Notes: generated by a model not told the origin, from the sequence alone. 64,000 nt of DNA from Campylobacter concisus (GCA_002092835.1 LVWL01000020.1:186001-250000), one strand, 5' to 3'; positions 8,985-19,382 are shown, numbered from the stretch's first letter. Numbers and translations are program-made.

Positions 8985-9849
8985 TTTTTAGCTTTTGCAA
9001 AAACTCTTCGATGTTGTATTTTGCTCGATAAGCTGGACTTAAAAGATGTATCAAAATGTCGCCAAGGTCCATCACGATCCAGTCAGGCGAGCTCTCAGTG
9101 CCTATAAATTTCTCCCCAAGAGGTTTAAGCTCCTCTTTTAGATCCTCGCTCAGTGAGTAAGCGTGCCTCTCACCAAGCGTAGTGGCGATAACTACGGCCT
9201 TTACGAAATAATCATCTCCACTCATATCAAACACTTGTATCTCTTCAGCCTTTTTTGCGTCTAAAACCTTAACTATACTTTCGGTGCGCTCTTGCATCGA
9301 TCTCTCTTGCATTTTGTATCCTTGGTAAAAATTTATAATTTCATCTTTTATCTCACTAGGCAGCTCATCAAGCCCTTTTTGATGCCTGATCTGCGACGAG
9401 CTAACATCCACGTGCACGTCCATTTTTTGTAAATTTTGTGGAATTTCTATGTGATTGCGCTTAGCGATCACAAACTGCACTAAATTTTTTAGCTCCTCAT
9501 AGCCGTGCCACTTATCAAGCGTAGCTAGGTGGTCTGCGCCTATTATGAGATAAAATTTTTCTATCTTGAATTTCTCATACAAATACTTAACCGTCTCTAT
9601 GGTAGGCACTGGGCGAGCTAAATTTATCTCATAGTCTGAGATCTCGACCTTCTCTAAGCCGCCCCAAATTTCTCTTATCCACTTTAGGCGAAGCTCTGGC
9701 GGAGCTGAAAATTCGCTCTTAAAAGGACTTATAAAAGTTGGCATGATGATGAGCTTGTCGATATCAAGGCCGCTTAGTGCCATTTTCACAATGCTATCAT
9801 GCCCCAAGTGAACTGGGTCAAAGCTCCCGCCAAAAAGTGCTAACTTCAT
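8968..9849 (-). CDS. nadD: NadD-RsfS fusion: nicotinate-nucleotide adenylyltransferase plus ribosome silencing factor
   Basis: One 293-residue frame holds two normally separate proteins. Residues 1-178 are NadD, which makes deamido-NAD from NaMN and ATP: GGSFDPVHLGH with the HxGH signature, FYLIIGADHL, and a VDVSSSQIRH motif standing for the ISSTxIR motif. From about residue 180 the protein is RsfS/Iojap, which binds ribosomal protein uL14 and blocks subunit joining: VKVLDAKKAEEIQVFDM and DWIVMDLGDILIHL. The junction holds a tandem MQERSMQERT. An AAGGAT site six bases ahead of the ATG complementary to 9310-9312 could start RsfS (114 aa) independently. nadD and rsfS are adjacent separate genes in C. 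jejuni. Confidence 0.9.
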   Translation of the reverse strand: MKLALFGGSFDPVHLGHDSIVKMALSGLDIDKLIIMPTFISPFKSEFSAPPELRLKWIREIWGGLEKVEISDYEINLARPVPTIETVKYLYEKFKIEKFYLIIGADHLATLDKWHGYEELKNLVQFVIAKRNHIEIPQNLQKMDVHVDVSSSQIRHQKGLDELPSEIKDEIINFYQGYKMQERSMQERTESIVKVLDAKKAEEIQVFDMSGDDYFVKAVVIATTLGERHAYSLSEDLKEELKPLGEKFIGTESSPDWIVMDLGDILIHLLSPAYRAKYNIEEFLQKLKTSKES

Positions 9850-9893
9850 CTATTAAAGTGCCTTGTTTATATTTGTTTTAAAATTCTTTTTTG

Positions 9894-9899
9894 TAGAAT
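9894..9899 (+). promoter_or_regulatory. Possible -10 hexamer for the gapA operon
   Basis: TAGAAT preceded by TG stands 30 bases before the gapA ATG in the short gap after nadD. It fits the Campylobacter -10 consensus; no -35 element is evident. Confidence 0.4.
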
Positions 9900-9928
9900 T
9901 AGGCGTAATTATATCAAAAGGAGCTAAG

Positions 9929-10927
9929 ATGTCAGTTAAAGTAGCTATCAACGGTTTTGGACGTATCGGCAGGTGCGCTGCTCGTATTATTTTAGAGCGA
10001 GACGACGTTGAGCTTGTCGCTATCAATGACACGGCGACGCGTGACATGACGCGCTATCTGCTCAAATACGACAGCGTGCACGGCGAATTTAAGCAAGACG
10101 TTAAGGTGATAAGCGACGATTTTATAGAAGTAAACGGCAAAAAGATAAGAGTTTTTTCAACAAGAGATCTAAACGAGCTTAGCTACGCAGACTACGGCGC
10201 AGACGTGGTTTTAGAGTGTACGGGCAAGTTTTTAACCACCGAAAAATGCGAACCGTACCTAGCTCGCGGTATCAAAAAAGTCGTCATGAGCGCTCCTGCA
10301 AAAGACGACACGGCGACCTTTGTAGTGGGCGTAAACGACGATAAATACGCAGGCGAAGCGATCGTCTCAAACGCAAGTTGCACCACAAACGGCCTAGCTC
10401 CAGTGGCAAAGGTACTAAACGATAAATTCGGCATCGTAAAAGGGCTCATGACTACGATCCATGCCTACACAAACGGCCAAAGCTTGGTTGACGTGAAGGC
10501 CAAAGACTTCCGCCGTTCACGCGCTGCGGCCCTAAATATCGGACCTACGACCACCGGAGCTGCCAAAGCGATCGCAAAAGTACTTCCCGAGCTAAACGGC
10601 AAGATGCACGGCCAAGCCGTCCGCGTGCCTGTCGCTAACGTCTCCATGGTCGATCTAACGGCGGTTTTAAAAAGACCGGCTAGCAAAGAGGAGATAAACG
10701 AGGCGTTTAGAGCGGCTGCGGAGTCGAATTTAAAGGGAATTTTATTCGTCGATGACGATTATAGAGTTAGCAGCGACTTTTGCACGAGCGCATACAGCAG
10801 CATCGTAGCCAGCGACACTACGCAGGTCATCGCCGATGATATGGTGAAGGTCTTTGCGTGGTACGACAACGAGTGGGGCTACTCGACAAGGCTCGTCGAT
10901 CTAGCTAAGATCGTGGCTACGAAGTAA
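9929..10927 (+). CDS. gapA: Glyceraldehyde-3-phosphate dehydrogenase
   Basis: GapA oxidises glyceraldehyde-3-phosphate to 1,3-bisphosphoglycerate with NAD(P). I place the start at ATG 9929 (VKVAINGFGRIGR follows directly), preceded by AAAGGAG; the frame is open 66 bases further upstream but that extension is not part of the family. Protein 332 residues. Catalytic Cys151 lies in SNASCTTNGLAP, the catalytic His in TTIHAYTNGQ, and the C-terminal WYDNEWGYS motif is intact. First of gapA-pgk-tpiA, all in carbon metabolism, followed by fabI. Base composition is clearly more GC-rich than that of argS or the later pgl genes. Confidence 0.96.
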   Translation: MSVKVAINGFGRIGRCAARIILERDDVELVAINDTATRDMTRYLLKYDSVHGEFKQDVKVISDDFIEVNGKKIRVFSTRDLNELSYADYGADVVLECTGKFLTTEKCEPYLARGIKKVVMSAPAKDDTATFVVGVNDDKYAGEAIVSNASCTTNGLAPVAKVLNDKFGIVKGLMTTIHAYTNGQSLVDVKAKDFRRSRAAALNIGPTTTGAAKAIAKVLPELNGKMHGQAVRVPVANVSMVDLTAVLKRPASKEEINEAFRAAAESNLKGILFVDDDYRVSSDFCTSAYSSIVASDTTQVIADDMVKVFAWYDNEWGYSTRLVDLAKIVATK

Positions 10928-10943
10928 ATTTAAAGGGTGAAAA

Positions 10944-12146
10944 ATGAGTGAAATTTTATCGATCAACGATCTTGAGCTAGGCGGCGCGAAGGTATTTGTT
11001 AGGTGCGATTTTAACGTGCCGATGGACGAGTTTTTAAACATTACCGACGACCGCCGCATACGCTCGGCGATTCCTACTATCCGCTACTGCCTCGATAACG
11101 GCTGCAGCGTGGTTTTGGCTAGCCACCTAGGACGACCTAAAAACGGTTTTGAGGAGAAATTTTCGCTACGAGGCGTGGCAAAGAGGCTTTCAAGGCTACT
11201 TGATAGAGACGTGATTTTTGCCGAGGATGTCATCGGCGCGGACGCGAAAGCTAAAGCCGCCGCGCTGAAGTCTGGCGAAATTTTACTTCTTGAAAATTTA
11301 CGCTTTGAAAAGGGCGAAACCAAAAACGACGAGGCGCTAGCCGCCGAGCTCGCTAAATACGGCGAATTTTACATAAACGACGCGTTTGGCGTCTGCCACA
11401 GGGCGCATAGCTCGGTCGAGGCGATCACTAAATTTTACGACGAGAAGCACAAAGCGGCGGGATTTTTGCTACAAAAAGAGATAAATTTCGCTCAAAATCT
11501 CATTAAGCACCCTGCGCGTCCGTTTGTGGCGGTCGTTGGCGGTAGTAAGGTAAGCGGCAAGCTGCAAGCCCTGCATAACCTGCTTCCGCGCGTAGATAAA
11601 CTCATCATCGGCGGCGGCATGGCGTTTACGTTTTTAAAATCTCTCGGCGAAAATATCGGAAATTCGCTTCTTGAAGAAGATCTCATCGAGGACGCGCGCG
11701 AAATTTTACGCAAGGGCAGGGAGCTTGGCGTTAAAATTTACCTGCCGGTGGACGTCGTCGCGGCCCAGACCTTTTCGGCCGAAAGCGCCGTGAAATTCGT
11801 CCCAGCACAAGAGATCCCAAATGGCTGGATGGGACTTGACATCGGACCAGCGTCTATTAGGCTATTTAAAGAGGTCATAGCCGACGCGCAAACCATCTGG
11901 TGGAACGGGCCGATGGGCGTTTTTGAGATGGATAAATTTAGCAAAGGCAGTATCAAAATGAGCCACGCCATCATCGACACTCATGCGACTACGGTCGTTG
12001 GCGGCGGCGATACGGCCGACGTCGTCGAGCGTGCGGGAGATGCCGACGAGATGACATTTATCTCGACTGGCGGCGGCGCTAGCTTGGAGCTCATCGAGGG
12101 CAAAGAGCTACCTGGCATAAAACCGCTTAGAAAGGCCGCGGAGTGA
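10944..12146 (+). CDS. pgk: Phosphoglycerate kinase
   Basis: Pgk transfers phosphate between 1,3-bisphosphoglycerate and ADP. The 400-residue protein has the N-terminal substrate-binding signature [18 protein letters not shown], the LLLENLRF motif, the interdomain GGSKVSGKL and the C-terminal nucleotide motif [10 protein letters not shown]. It starts 16 bases after gapA and its stop overlaps the GTG start of tpiA by three bases, indicating coupled translation. It shares the elevated GC of this block. Confidence 0.96.
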   Translation: MSEILSINDLELGGAKVFVRCDFNVPMDEFLNITDDRRIRSAIPTIRYCLDNGCSVVLASHLGRPKNGFEEKFSLRGVAKRLSRLLDRDVIFAEDVIGADAKAKAAALKSGEILLLENLRFEKGETKNDEALAAELAKYGEFYINDAFGVCHRAHSSVEAITKFYDEKHKAAGFLLQKEINFAQNLIKHPARPFVAVVGGSKVSGKLQALHNLLPRVDKLIIGGGMAFTFLKSLGENIGNSLLEEDLIEDAREILRKGRELGVKIYLPVDVVAAQTFSAESAVKFVPAQEIPNGWMGLDIGPASIRLFKEVIADAQTIWWNGPMGVFEMDKFSKGSIKMSHAIIDTHATTVVGGGDTADVVERAGDADEMTFISTGGGASLELIEGKELPGIKPLRKAAE

Positions 12147-12823
12147 GGTTTTTAGCAAATTTAAAGTGCAATCACACGAGAGCGAGCTTTAGAGAGTATG
12201 CTCAAATTTTAGATGCAAATTTAGGTGCAAACGACGACGTGACGGTATTTCCTCCGTTTAGCGCGCTTGATGGCGCGGCTCATAAATTTAAACTCGGCGC
12301 GCAAAATTTCTACCCGTGCGAAAGCGGCGCTCACACCGGCGAAATCGGTAAGGCGATGCTTGACGAGTTTGGCGTAAAAAGCGTGCTGATCGGGCACTCC
12401 GAACGGCGCGAGCTTGGCGAGAGCGAGGAGCTTTTGCGAGCTAAATTTGATTTCGCCGTAAAGGCGGGCTGGCAGATCGTCTACTGCATCGGCGAAAATT
12501 TGAGCGTGAACGAAGCCGGCGGCACGAAGGAGTTTTTAGCGGAGCAGCTAAAAAATATCGACCTTGGTTACGAGCGGCTGCTGATCGCCTACGAGCCCGT
12601 GTGGGCGATAGGCACGGGCAAGAGTGCTAGTATGGAGCAGATCGAAGGAGTTTTAAATTTCATCCGCGAGCAGACGAGCACGCCGCTACTTTACGGCGGT
12701 AGCGTAAACGTCGCAAATATCGGCGGGATAGCGGGTATCGCAAGCTGCGATGGAGTATTAGTAGGTACTGCGAGCTGGGATGCCTCTGGTTTCTTGGAAC
12801 TTATTAGCGCGTCATCTCGCTGA
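12143..12823 (+). CDS. tpiA: Triosephosphate isomerase
   Basis: TpiA interconverts dihydroxyacetone phosphate and glyceraldehyde-3-phosphate. The 226-residue protein is slightly short for the family, as in other campylobacters. Catalytic residues are visible: Lys in ANLKCN, His in [10 protein letters not shown], Glu in [11 protein letters not shown], and the phosphate-binding loop LYGGSVN. The GTG start overlaps the pgk stop (GTGA), and alternative starts would remove the first beta strand. Confidence 0.95.
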   Translation: MRFLANLKCNHTRASFREYAQILDANLGANDDVTVFPPFSALDGAAHKFKLGAQNFYPCESGAHTGEIGKAMLDEFGVKSVLIGHSERRELGESEELLRAKFDFAVKAGWQIVYCIGENLSVNEAGGTKEFLAEQLKNIDLGYERLLIAYEPVWAIGTGKSASMEQIEGVLNFIREQTSTPLLYGGSVNVANIGGIAGIASCDGVLVGTASWDASGFLELISASSR

Positions 12824-12827
12824 CGTC

Positions 12828-12907
12828 TTTAAATGATTTTGTAAATTTCGCCCTACGACAGGCTATATGCCTAGTCTTGGGACAAAATTTACTGCGAAAC
12901 ATTTAAA
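12828..12907. repeat. Long imperfect inverted repeat between tpiA and fabI
   Basis: An 80-base imperfect palindrome lies in the 318-base gap after tpiA. The outer arms are TTTAAATG (12828-12835) and CATTTAAA (12900-12907), a middle pair is GTAAATTT / AAATTTAC, and an inner pair is GACAGGC / GCCTAGTC around TATAT. No T-tract follows, so it is not an ordinary terminator. The rest of the gap (to 13141) holds only AT-rich sequence and the AAAAGGAG site of fabI. Confidence 0.55.
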
Positions 12908-13129
12908 TGCGCCTAGCGATATTTCCGCTTGTCGATTTATATTTAGAATTTGACATTTTATTAAATTTGGATTGCAAAATTTTAAGTCGCTTAGTCAAGG
13001 CAAAATTTAAAAATAAACAGAGTAAGCATATAGTTTTTGAGTATTGCTTTTAAATTTTTAACGAAAGATAAATAACTCTGCTTGTAGCTGTAAGCTTGTG
13101 AAGCAGAAAAAGTTAAGTAGCTTTAATAA

Positions 13130-13960
<831 letters not shown>

Positions 13961-13976
13961 TCTGCTAATACAAATT

Positions 13977-14011
13977 TTTGGCGGGGCGACTCGCCAAATT
14001 CTTCTTTTAAT
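13977..14011 (+). terminator. Rho-independent terminator after fabI
   Basis: TTTGGCG (13977-13983) pairs with CGCCAAA (13992-13998) around an 8-base loop, followed by a T-rich run ending near 14011. It closes the gapA-fabI block. Confidence 0.7.
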
Positions 14012-14039
14012 TTCATCAAATTTATTGTAACGGTACGCA

Positions 14040-14706
14040 ATAAGAGCTCTAGGGTGGCTTATAGATACAAATGAGCCGGGCTGGTAGCTGGTCGAAGAGT
14101 GGCTAAATAAGCTAAGAATGAGTGAAATTTTGCCCCGTGATAAGGGCGGGGCGCAAAGCGAGCTTTTAGGGCTTCAGGTAGCTACTTGCTCACCGATGGG
14201 AGCGCTTATTTATGGGTGTGGTGGCATCGTGATGAATGGAGGTTAGCTACGCGTGCTTGGTTCAGGATGCGAGCAGATGAAGTGTGGAATTTACAGCTTT
14301 AACCTTGGCAAAAGCTTTAGTGAGATAGGACAGATGTCTAGCTATTTGCTCGTGGCAAACGATATTTTGGGTAAAATTTGCGCTAAATAGCGTCGCCTTT
14401 TTGTGGCAAAAAAAGGGGGGCAACGTCTTTTACTGCGTGCCAGATAGTGGCAAATGGGAGGATACGTAGCTTGGCTACTCGTAATTTTTATACTGGGCGC
14501 TTTGCGGCGAAATATCGAAATTTTATGAGCTTTACCACTGGGATGGCTGGTCTGAGGATGTAAGAAATTTTAGCCTTGATAGGATGATATTTGTGCTACC
14601 GCCGATACTTTGGCAAGACACCAACATAAGTCTAAGACTAAAAAATATGAAAAAGGATGATATTTGCATGAATGAATTTTTCATTTTTGCCTTCAATGGC
14701 GTCTAG
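14040..14706 (+). pseudogene. Decayed DUF2625-family gene
   Basis: No long open frame exists here, but translation through stops gives a recognisable DUF2625 protein of about 220 residues. The first frame reads LIDTNEPGW, ATCSPMGALIY, LRVLGSGCEQM and LGKSFSEIGQ; after an A7G6 run at 14408-14420 the other forward frame takes over with GGNVFYCVPDSGKWEDT, FYELYHWDGW and PPILWQ to a TAG at 14704. Lesions: an ATA at 14040 where ATG is expected, in-frame stops at 14085, 14244, 14388, 14467 and 14482, and the frameshift. Most stops sit where Gln or Trp would fit, consistent with transitions. DUF2625 has no established function. The gene is dead on this reading. Confidence 0.8.
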
Positions 14707-15134
14707 TAAATTTATATGATACTTCCAGCAGATCCAAGAGATTTGCTCTATCTTATTTAAAATTTTGAAATTTTTTCATAATCTACTTAAGAGTGTTTAT
14801 AAAAACAATTCTGAGCTCTAAAAAGCAAAATTTATTTTATGTTTCTTAAGCCTTTCTTGATAAAATTATCTACAAAATTTAATAATTTTTATACTTATAA
14901 TAATTTTCTATTAAAAATTAATCTTATTTACTATCTTGATAAAATTATATAATTTTATCCTTTTTCTCGATATTTAATTAATTTATTAGATAATTAAAAT
15001 TTAAAAATAGTTTATATTTTTACCAAAAAAACTCAAAATTTATCCAAAATTTATACTTAAAATTATAATATTCAATCTCAAAATTATGCTATAAAATTAA
15101 AATAGTAACTTTAATAACCAAATTAGGAGAAAAT
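14707..15134. other. AT-rich intergenic region before the TonB receptor gene
   Basis: About 430 bases of very AT-rich sequence with no plausible gene. Near its right end TGCTATAAAAT (15087-15097) resembles an extended -10 box about 38 bases before the receptor ATG. I looked for a Fur-type operator, expected for an iron/heme receptor, and saw AT-rich stretches such as TAGATAATTAAAATT but nothing I would call a box. Confidence 0.5.
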
Positions 15135-17147
15135 ATGAGACTTAAAAGCTTATTTAAACTCTCTCTTGCAGCAAGCATAGCAATTTGTGCAAATGGGGCA
15201 GACGAGAGTGTATTAAGCGGAGTTGAGGTAACAAGTAGTAGTGGTGGATACGGCGTTGATGACATCAAAATTTCAACTAGAAATGCTGGCCTAGCAAAAG
15301 ACGTGATGAGGGACATCCCTGGCGTCTATGTGGGTGGCACAAACGGCATGAACCAAAAAATTTATATGAGAGGCGTAAGTGACCGCGGTCTAAATATCAC
15401 TATAGACGGCGCAAAACAAAACGGAAATACTTTTCACCACAATGCTGACTTGCTGATCGATCCTGATCTTATAAAAGCTATTGACGTCGAGGTTGGCTCA
15501 AGGTCAGTCGTAAATGGCTCAGGTGCACTTGGTGGCTCGGTCGCCTTTAAAACGGTGGACGCAAAAGACTTGCTAGAAAGTGGTGAGATCATCGGTGCAA
15601 AGATAAAGACAGGATACGCCTCAAATAACAGCGAATTTTCTCAAGGTCTTATGCTCTTTACTGCACCGGTTGAGGGACTTGACTTTATAACCGCTATTAA
15701 TCACAAGGGCTACGACTACGGCAAAAGTGGCAACAAAAGAAAGATAGGTGGCGACGGTAACGACCTTAGCTATCTTTTAAAGCTTGGTTATAGCTTCCTT
15801 GATGCACATAGAATTTCTATCTCAAGAGAACATAATGAATTTAAAGGCATGTATCCAATGAGAGCCGAGTTTGGCAGCTGGTATACTGGTCAATTTCCTG
15901 TTGATAACCGAAAATATGAACGTGATACTACAACGCTAAAATACGAGTATAAACCAAGTGATCTTCTAAATTTAGATGTAACGGTATACAATACCGAGCA
16001 TAAAAAAGATGACCCGGTCTTAAAAATTTTAGGCGTAAAAACAAACGGCATAAATGCAAAGGCTAAAAGTGTAGTCGAGAGCGGCGCTTTAACGCAGACT
16101 TTTAGATATGGCGCTGAGTTTTATCAAAGTAAAAATTTCAACAAACCAGACAATCACTACCCAGAAAAGGTAAATAACTACTCGATCTACGCAGAAGATG
16201 CGCTAAATTTTAGCTCGCTAACTGTTACTCCAGGCATCAGATATACGCACCATGAGCTAAAAAGCTACGACGGCAGAGCTGGAAATGTAAAGAGCTACAC
16301 ATATAAATTTAACGAATTTACGCCAGCACTTGCACTTGATTATGAGATCATTAAAGGATTACACGCATTTGCAAGCTATGCAAGGGTCTTTAGAGGACCT
16401 GATGTCATGGAGTCGATGATGGCAAGTGGAAGTAGCAGGGGCAGGGCACTAAACTGGAAGGCAAATAAGGATCTAAAAGCGACAACTGGCAATAGCTACG
16501 AAACTGGCCTTAAATATCATGGTGATATAAGTGAAGCTAGCTCATATAGCTTATCTGCAAAATATTTCATGACAAAATATAAAAATTTAATAGTTGATAA
16601 CAATGCAGCAGGTGGAGGTGTAAATCAAACTTTAGTTAGGATAAACGCTGGTGGCGCTGATATAAGCGGTGTCGAGCTACTTGCAAGGCTAAATTTAGAT
16701 GCACTAAGCCTAGCTGCTAGCTACACTCATCAAAATGTAAAATATAAAGATAGAGTTGTAAAACCAAATGGTAGCTACTACACCTCAAACATCATCGGCT
16801 ACCGAGATCAGGGCGATAAATACACATTTAACGCAGAGTATGCATTTTCAAGGATCGATACGCTAATAGGCTACAACCTAATCTACTTTGCTTCAAAAAA
16901 TACCGTCTCAGCTGGCGACGATAAAAATGTCAAGATACCAAGCTACGCAGTTAGCGATATCTACGCTACCTATGCGCCAAGCAGCGGCAAATTTAAAGGG
17001 CTAGAGATAAATGCTGGAATTTACAACCTCTTTAATAAAACTTATGCTTCGCAGTCTCAAAGAATGGCTGATTATACAGGCAATCCAGACTATGTAGACT
17101 GGGAGCCGGGTAGAAATTTCAAAGTAAACGTATCTTATAAATTTTAA
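15135..17147 (+). CDS. TonB-dependent outer-membrane receptor, heme type
   Basis: A 670-residue outer-membrane receptor that would import a ligand using TonB energy. It has a signal peptide (about residues 1-22, ending ANG-A), a plug domain with the weak TonB-box region (SGVEVTSSS), IYMRGVSDRGLNITIDGAKQ and GSGALGGSVAFKT, then a 22-strand-type barrel ending in the canonical terminal Phe (NVSYKF). FRGP at 419-422 and the following NKDLKATTGNSYETG resemble the FRAP and NPNL boxes of heme receptors (HmuR/ShuA type), so heme is the likely ligand; a siderophore is the alternative. No transport genes flank it. AGGAG precedes ATG 15135 and a terminator follows. Confidence 0.88.
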   Translation: MRLKSLFKLSLAASIAICANGADESVLSGVEVTSSSGGYGVDDIKISTRNAGLAKDVMRDIPGVYVGGTNGMNQKIYMRGVSDRGLNITIDGAKQNGNTFHHNADLLIDPDLIKAIDVEVGSRSVVNGSGALGGSVAFKTVDAKDLLESGEIIGAKIKTGYASNNSEFSQGLMLFTAPVEGLDFITAINHKGYDYGKSGNKRKIGGDGNDLSYLLKLGYSFLDAHRISISREHNEFKGMYPMRAEFGSWYTGQFPVDNRKYERDTTTLKYEYKPSDLLNLDVTVYNTEHKKDDPVLKILGVKTNGINAKAKSVVESGALTQTFRYGAEFYQSKNFNKPDNHYPEKVNNYSIYAEDALNFSSLTVTPGIRYTHHELKSYDGRAGNVKSYTYKFNEFTPALALDYEIIKGLHAFASYARVFRGPDVMESMMASGSSRGRALNWKANKDLKATTGNSYETGLKYHGDISEASSYSLSAKYFMTKYKNLIVDNNAAGGGVNQTLVRINAGGADISGVELLARLNLDALSLAASYTHQNVKYKDRVVKPNGSYYTSNIIGYRDQGDKYTFNAEYAFSRIDTLIGYNLIYFASKNTVSAGDDKNVKIPSYAVSDIYATYAPSSGKFKGLEINAGIYNLFNKTYASQSQRMADYTGNPDYVDWEPGRNFKVNVSYKF

Positions 17148-17153
17148 CTTCAA

Positions 17154-17186
17154 GGCAAGGTGAAAGCCTTGCCAAATTTCTCTTTT
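17154..17186 (+). terminator. Rho-independent terminator after the TonB receptor gene
   Basis: GGCAAGG (17154-17160) and CCTTGCC (17167-17173) form a perfect 7-bp stem with a 6-base loop, followed by AAATTTCTCTTTT. It isolates the receptor gene from mqo. Confidence 0.75.
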
Positions 17187-17275
17187 ATATAAAAATTCTA
17201 GCTTTTTTCACTATGCTGTTTGTTTTAAAATTAATATAGTATCATTTTGGCGACTAAACTTTTTTGGGAGAAAAA

Positions 17276-18622
17276 ATGAGGCAGAAGCACTTTGAAGTGG
17301 TAATTGTCGGAGCAGGCATTAGTGGGACGGCGCTCTTTTATGAGTTGGCTGCATTTAGCGACATAAAAAAAGTCGCACTTTTAGAAAAATATGACGGCGT
17401 AGCTACTCTAAATTCAAACGGCAAAGGCAACTCACAAACCATTCATTGTGGCGATATTGAGACAAACTACACACTAGAAAAGGCGAAAAAAGTCTCTCGT
17501 GTGGCAAATATGCCAGTAAAATATGCTCTAAAATACAACTTAGATGGTAAATATATGTTCGCTCATCAAAAAATGGCACTAGCTATCGGAGATGCCGAAG
17601 TAGAGCGCATGAAAGAGAGATATGAGAGTTTTAAGGAGCTTTTTTCTTACCTTGAAATTTATGACAAAGAGAAGTTAAAACAGATCGAGCCAAACGTCGT
17701 TTTTGACGCAAATGGTAATGAGAGGCCAGAAAACATCATCGCCATAGGCACGCAAAATGGGCAGTTTACGACGATGGACTTTGGTGGCTTGGCAAACTCA
17801 CTCGTACAAAATGCTATAAATTTAGGCGGAGATGGCTATGAGATCAGCCTAAACTCAGAAGTAACTGATATAAAAAAGGCTGGCGATACATTTCACATAA
17901 AGATAAATGATGGTGAGGTGATCACTGCAAACTACGTCGTAGTAGATGCTGGCGGACACTCGCTATTTTTGGCTCACAAAATGGGTTATGGGCTTCATCT
18001 TAGCACACTGCCCGTTGCTGGAAGCTTTTACTTTGCAAAAAAACGCCTGCTAAATGGCAAAGTTTATATGGTGCAAAACGATAAGCTACCATTTGCCGCG
18101 CTTCACGGCGATCCAGATATCCTAGCTAATGGCAACACTCGCTTTGGACCAACGGCTCTAGTCATACCAAAACTAGAGAGATACCACGGCTGTTCAAGCT
18201 TTTTTGACTTTTGTAAATGCCTAAAATTTGATAAAAATGTCTTTGAAGTCTTTACAAATCTCTTAAAAGATAGCGACATCAGATCTTATATTTTGAGAAA
18301 TTTCTTATTTGAAGTGCCATTTATCAATAAAAAAGAATTTGTAAAAGATGCTAGAAAGATCGTACCAAGCCTAAGTGAAAATGACCTAAGCTATGCTATA
18401 AATTTTGGCGGCGTAAGACCGCAAGTTATCGACCGTAATAAAAAGTGCCTTGAGCTTGGCGAGGGCAAGATAAGCACAGGCGAGGGCATAAGTTTTAATA
18501 TGACTCCAAGTCCTGGGGCTACGAGTTGTTTTGAAATAGCAAGAACTGATATGATCGAAGCCTGTAAATTTTTAGGTAAAAATTTTAACGAAGAGAAATT
18601 TAACGCTGAGTTTTTTGAATAA
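17276..18622 (+). CDS. mqo: Malate:quinone oxidoreductase-type FAD enzyme
   Basis: An FAD-dependent dehydrogenase that oxidises malate to oxaloacetate and reduces the quinone pool at the membrane. Start is ATG 17276, with GGGAGA just upstream; a TTG 12 bases earlier overlaps that site and is unlikely. The 448-residue protein has the dinucleotide-binding VVIVGAGISGTAL near residues 8-20, followed by ALLEKYDGVATLNSNGKGNSQ, and the mqo-family C-terminal NFGGVRPQVID and SPGATSC. C. jejuni carries a comparable gene annotated mqo. It is followed two bases later by a DUF4272 gene. Confidence 0.88.
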   Translation: MRQKHFEVVIVGAGISGTALFYELAAFSDIKKVALLEKYDGVATLNSNGKGNSQTIHCGDIETNYTLEKAKKVSRVANMPVKYALKYNLDGKYMFAHQKMALAIGDAEVERMKERYESFKELFSYLEIYDKEKLKQIEPNVVFDANGNERPENIIAIGTQNGQFTTMDFGGLANSLVQNAINLGGDGYEISLNSEVTDIKKAGDTFHIKINDGEVITANYVVVDAGGHSLFLAHKMGYGLHLSTLPVAGSFYFAKKRLLNGKVYMVQNDKLPFAALHGDPDILANGNTRFGPTALVIPKLERYHGCSSFFDFCKCLKFDKNVFEVFTNLLKDSDIRSYILRNFLFEVPFINKKEFVKDARKIVPSLSENDLSYAINFGGVRPQVIDRNKKCLELGEGKISTGEGISFNMTPSPGATSCFEIARTDMIEACKFLGKNFNEEKFNAEFFE

Positions 18623-18624
18623 AA

Positions 18625-19338
18625 ATGGGAGTGTTTGATATTTTTAAAAAAGGTGCGGATATGCCAAAAACAGCGCAACAAAGAAAAGATGAGAGCATAA
18701 AAATTTTAAAAAAAGAGGGTGTGGCTGTGCTTGAGAGTCTGCCACTAAGGTATGACAATAGTGAAGTTACGCCAAGAAGCGTTGATGAGATCATTACTCG
18801 TGCGGTTTGCTCATTTACGGCCATTATGTGTGCTTGCACGATCCGTGATGAAGGCTCTTTGGGCGAAGAAAATATGACGTGGGCAAAGAGCTTTTTAGGT
18901 GATGCCTACGAGGGGCTTAGCGTAAAAGAAAAAGAGGTCGTTGAGGATAGAGCCGATATGAAAACAGCCGTAAATATGGGCTGGAAGTATGAGTCGCTTT
19001 GGATCTTGCTTTGGGCGCTTGGCATCGCTGAAGATATCGGCCAGATGGATAAAATTTGTGACTGCGAGTTTGTGATGAATATCTTTAGAGAGGGCGGGCT
19101 AAAAAGCCGCTCAAAGCTTCGCAGCATGGATGAAATTTTAAGCAAACTTGATCTAGTTTATCGCTACCACTGGACCTGCGTAGATGCAAGGGTAAATGGC
19201 AAAAAGGCGGCTGGACTTGACGAAGAGGTCGTTATGGAGAGGCGTGCAGGGCTTGAGTGGCTATGCTGCAAAGGGCAAGAAAATGACGATTTGAGCGCTG
19301 AGTTTAACTGCTGGGACTATCCTGATCTAAATACATAA
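18625..19338 (+). CDS. DUF4272 domain protein
   Basis: A 237-residue soluble protein with no signal peptide, matching DUF4272: an N-terminal [20 protein letters not shown] segment, [13 protein letters not shown] near residues 55-67, [12 protein letters not shown] near 123-134, and the terminal [13 protein letters not shown] followed by [12 protein letters not shown]. The function of the family is unknown. It starts two bases after mqo and is probably co-transcribed, though the pairing does not reveal a role. Several Cys residues (CACT, CDCE, CCK) are present but not in an obvious metal-binding spacing. Confidence 0.82.
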   Translation: MGVFDIFKKGADMPKTAQQRKDESIKILKKEGVAVLESLPLRYDNSEVTPRSVDEIITRAVCSFTAIMCACTIRDEGSLGEENMTWAKSFLGDAYEGLSVKEKEVVEDRADMKTAVNMGWKYESLWILLWALGIAEDIGQMDKICDCEFVMNIFREGGLKSRSKLRSMDEILSKLDLVYRYHWTCVDARVNGKKAAGLDEEVVMERRAGLEWLCCKGQENDDLSAEFNCWDYPDLNT

Positions 19339-19382
19339 ATTTACATTTTTGCACTAAAATAAGTCAAAATGAAAGGAAAAAT

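Noticed and set aside
9863..9928. N-terminal extension of gapA
   Set aside because: The 22 extra residues are not in the family and the AAAGGAG site fits ATG 9929.
14408..14420. A7G6 run as a phase-variable contingency tract
   Set aside because: Poly-G switching is common in Campylobacter, but the gene around it also has five in-frame stops and a lost start codon, so changing the run length cannot restore it.
14707..15134. Fur operator upstream of the TonB receptor
   Set aside because: Only AT-rich stretches with partial resemblance; no inverted 7-1-7 type match convincing by eye.
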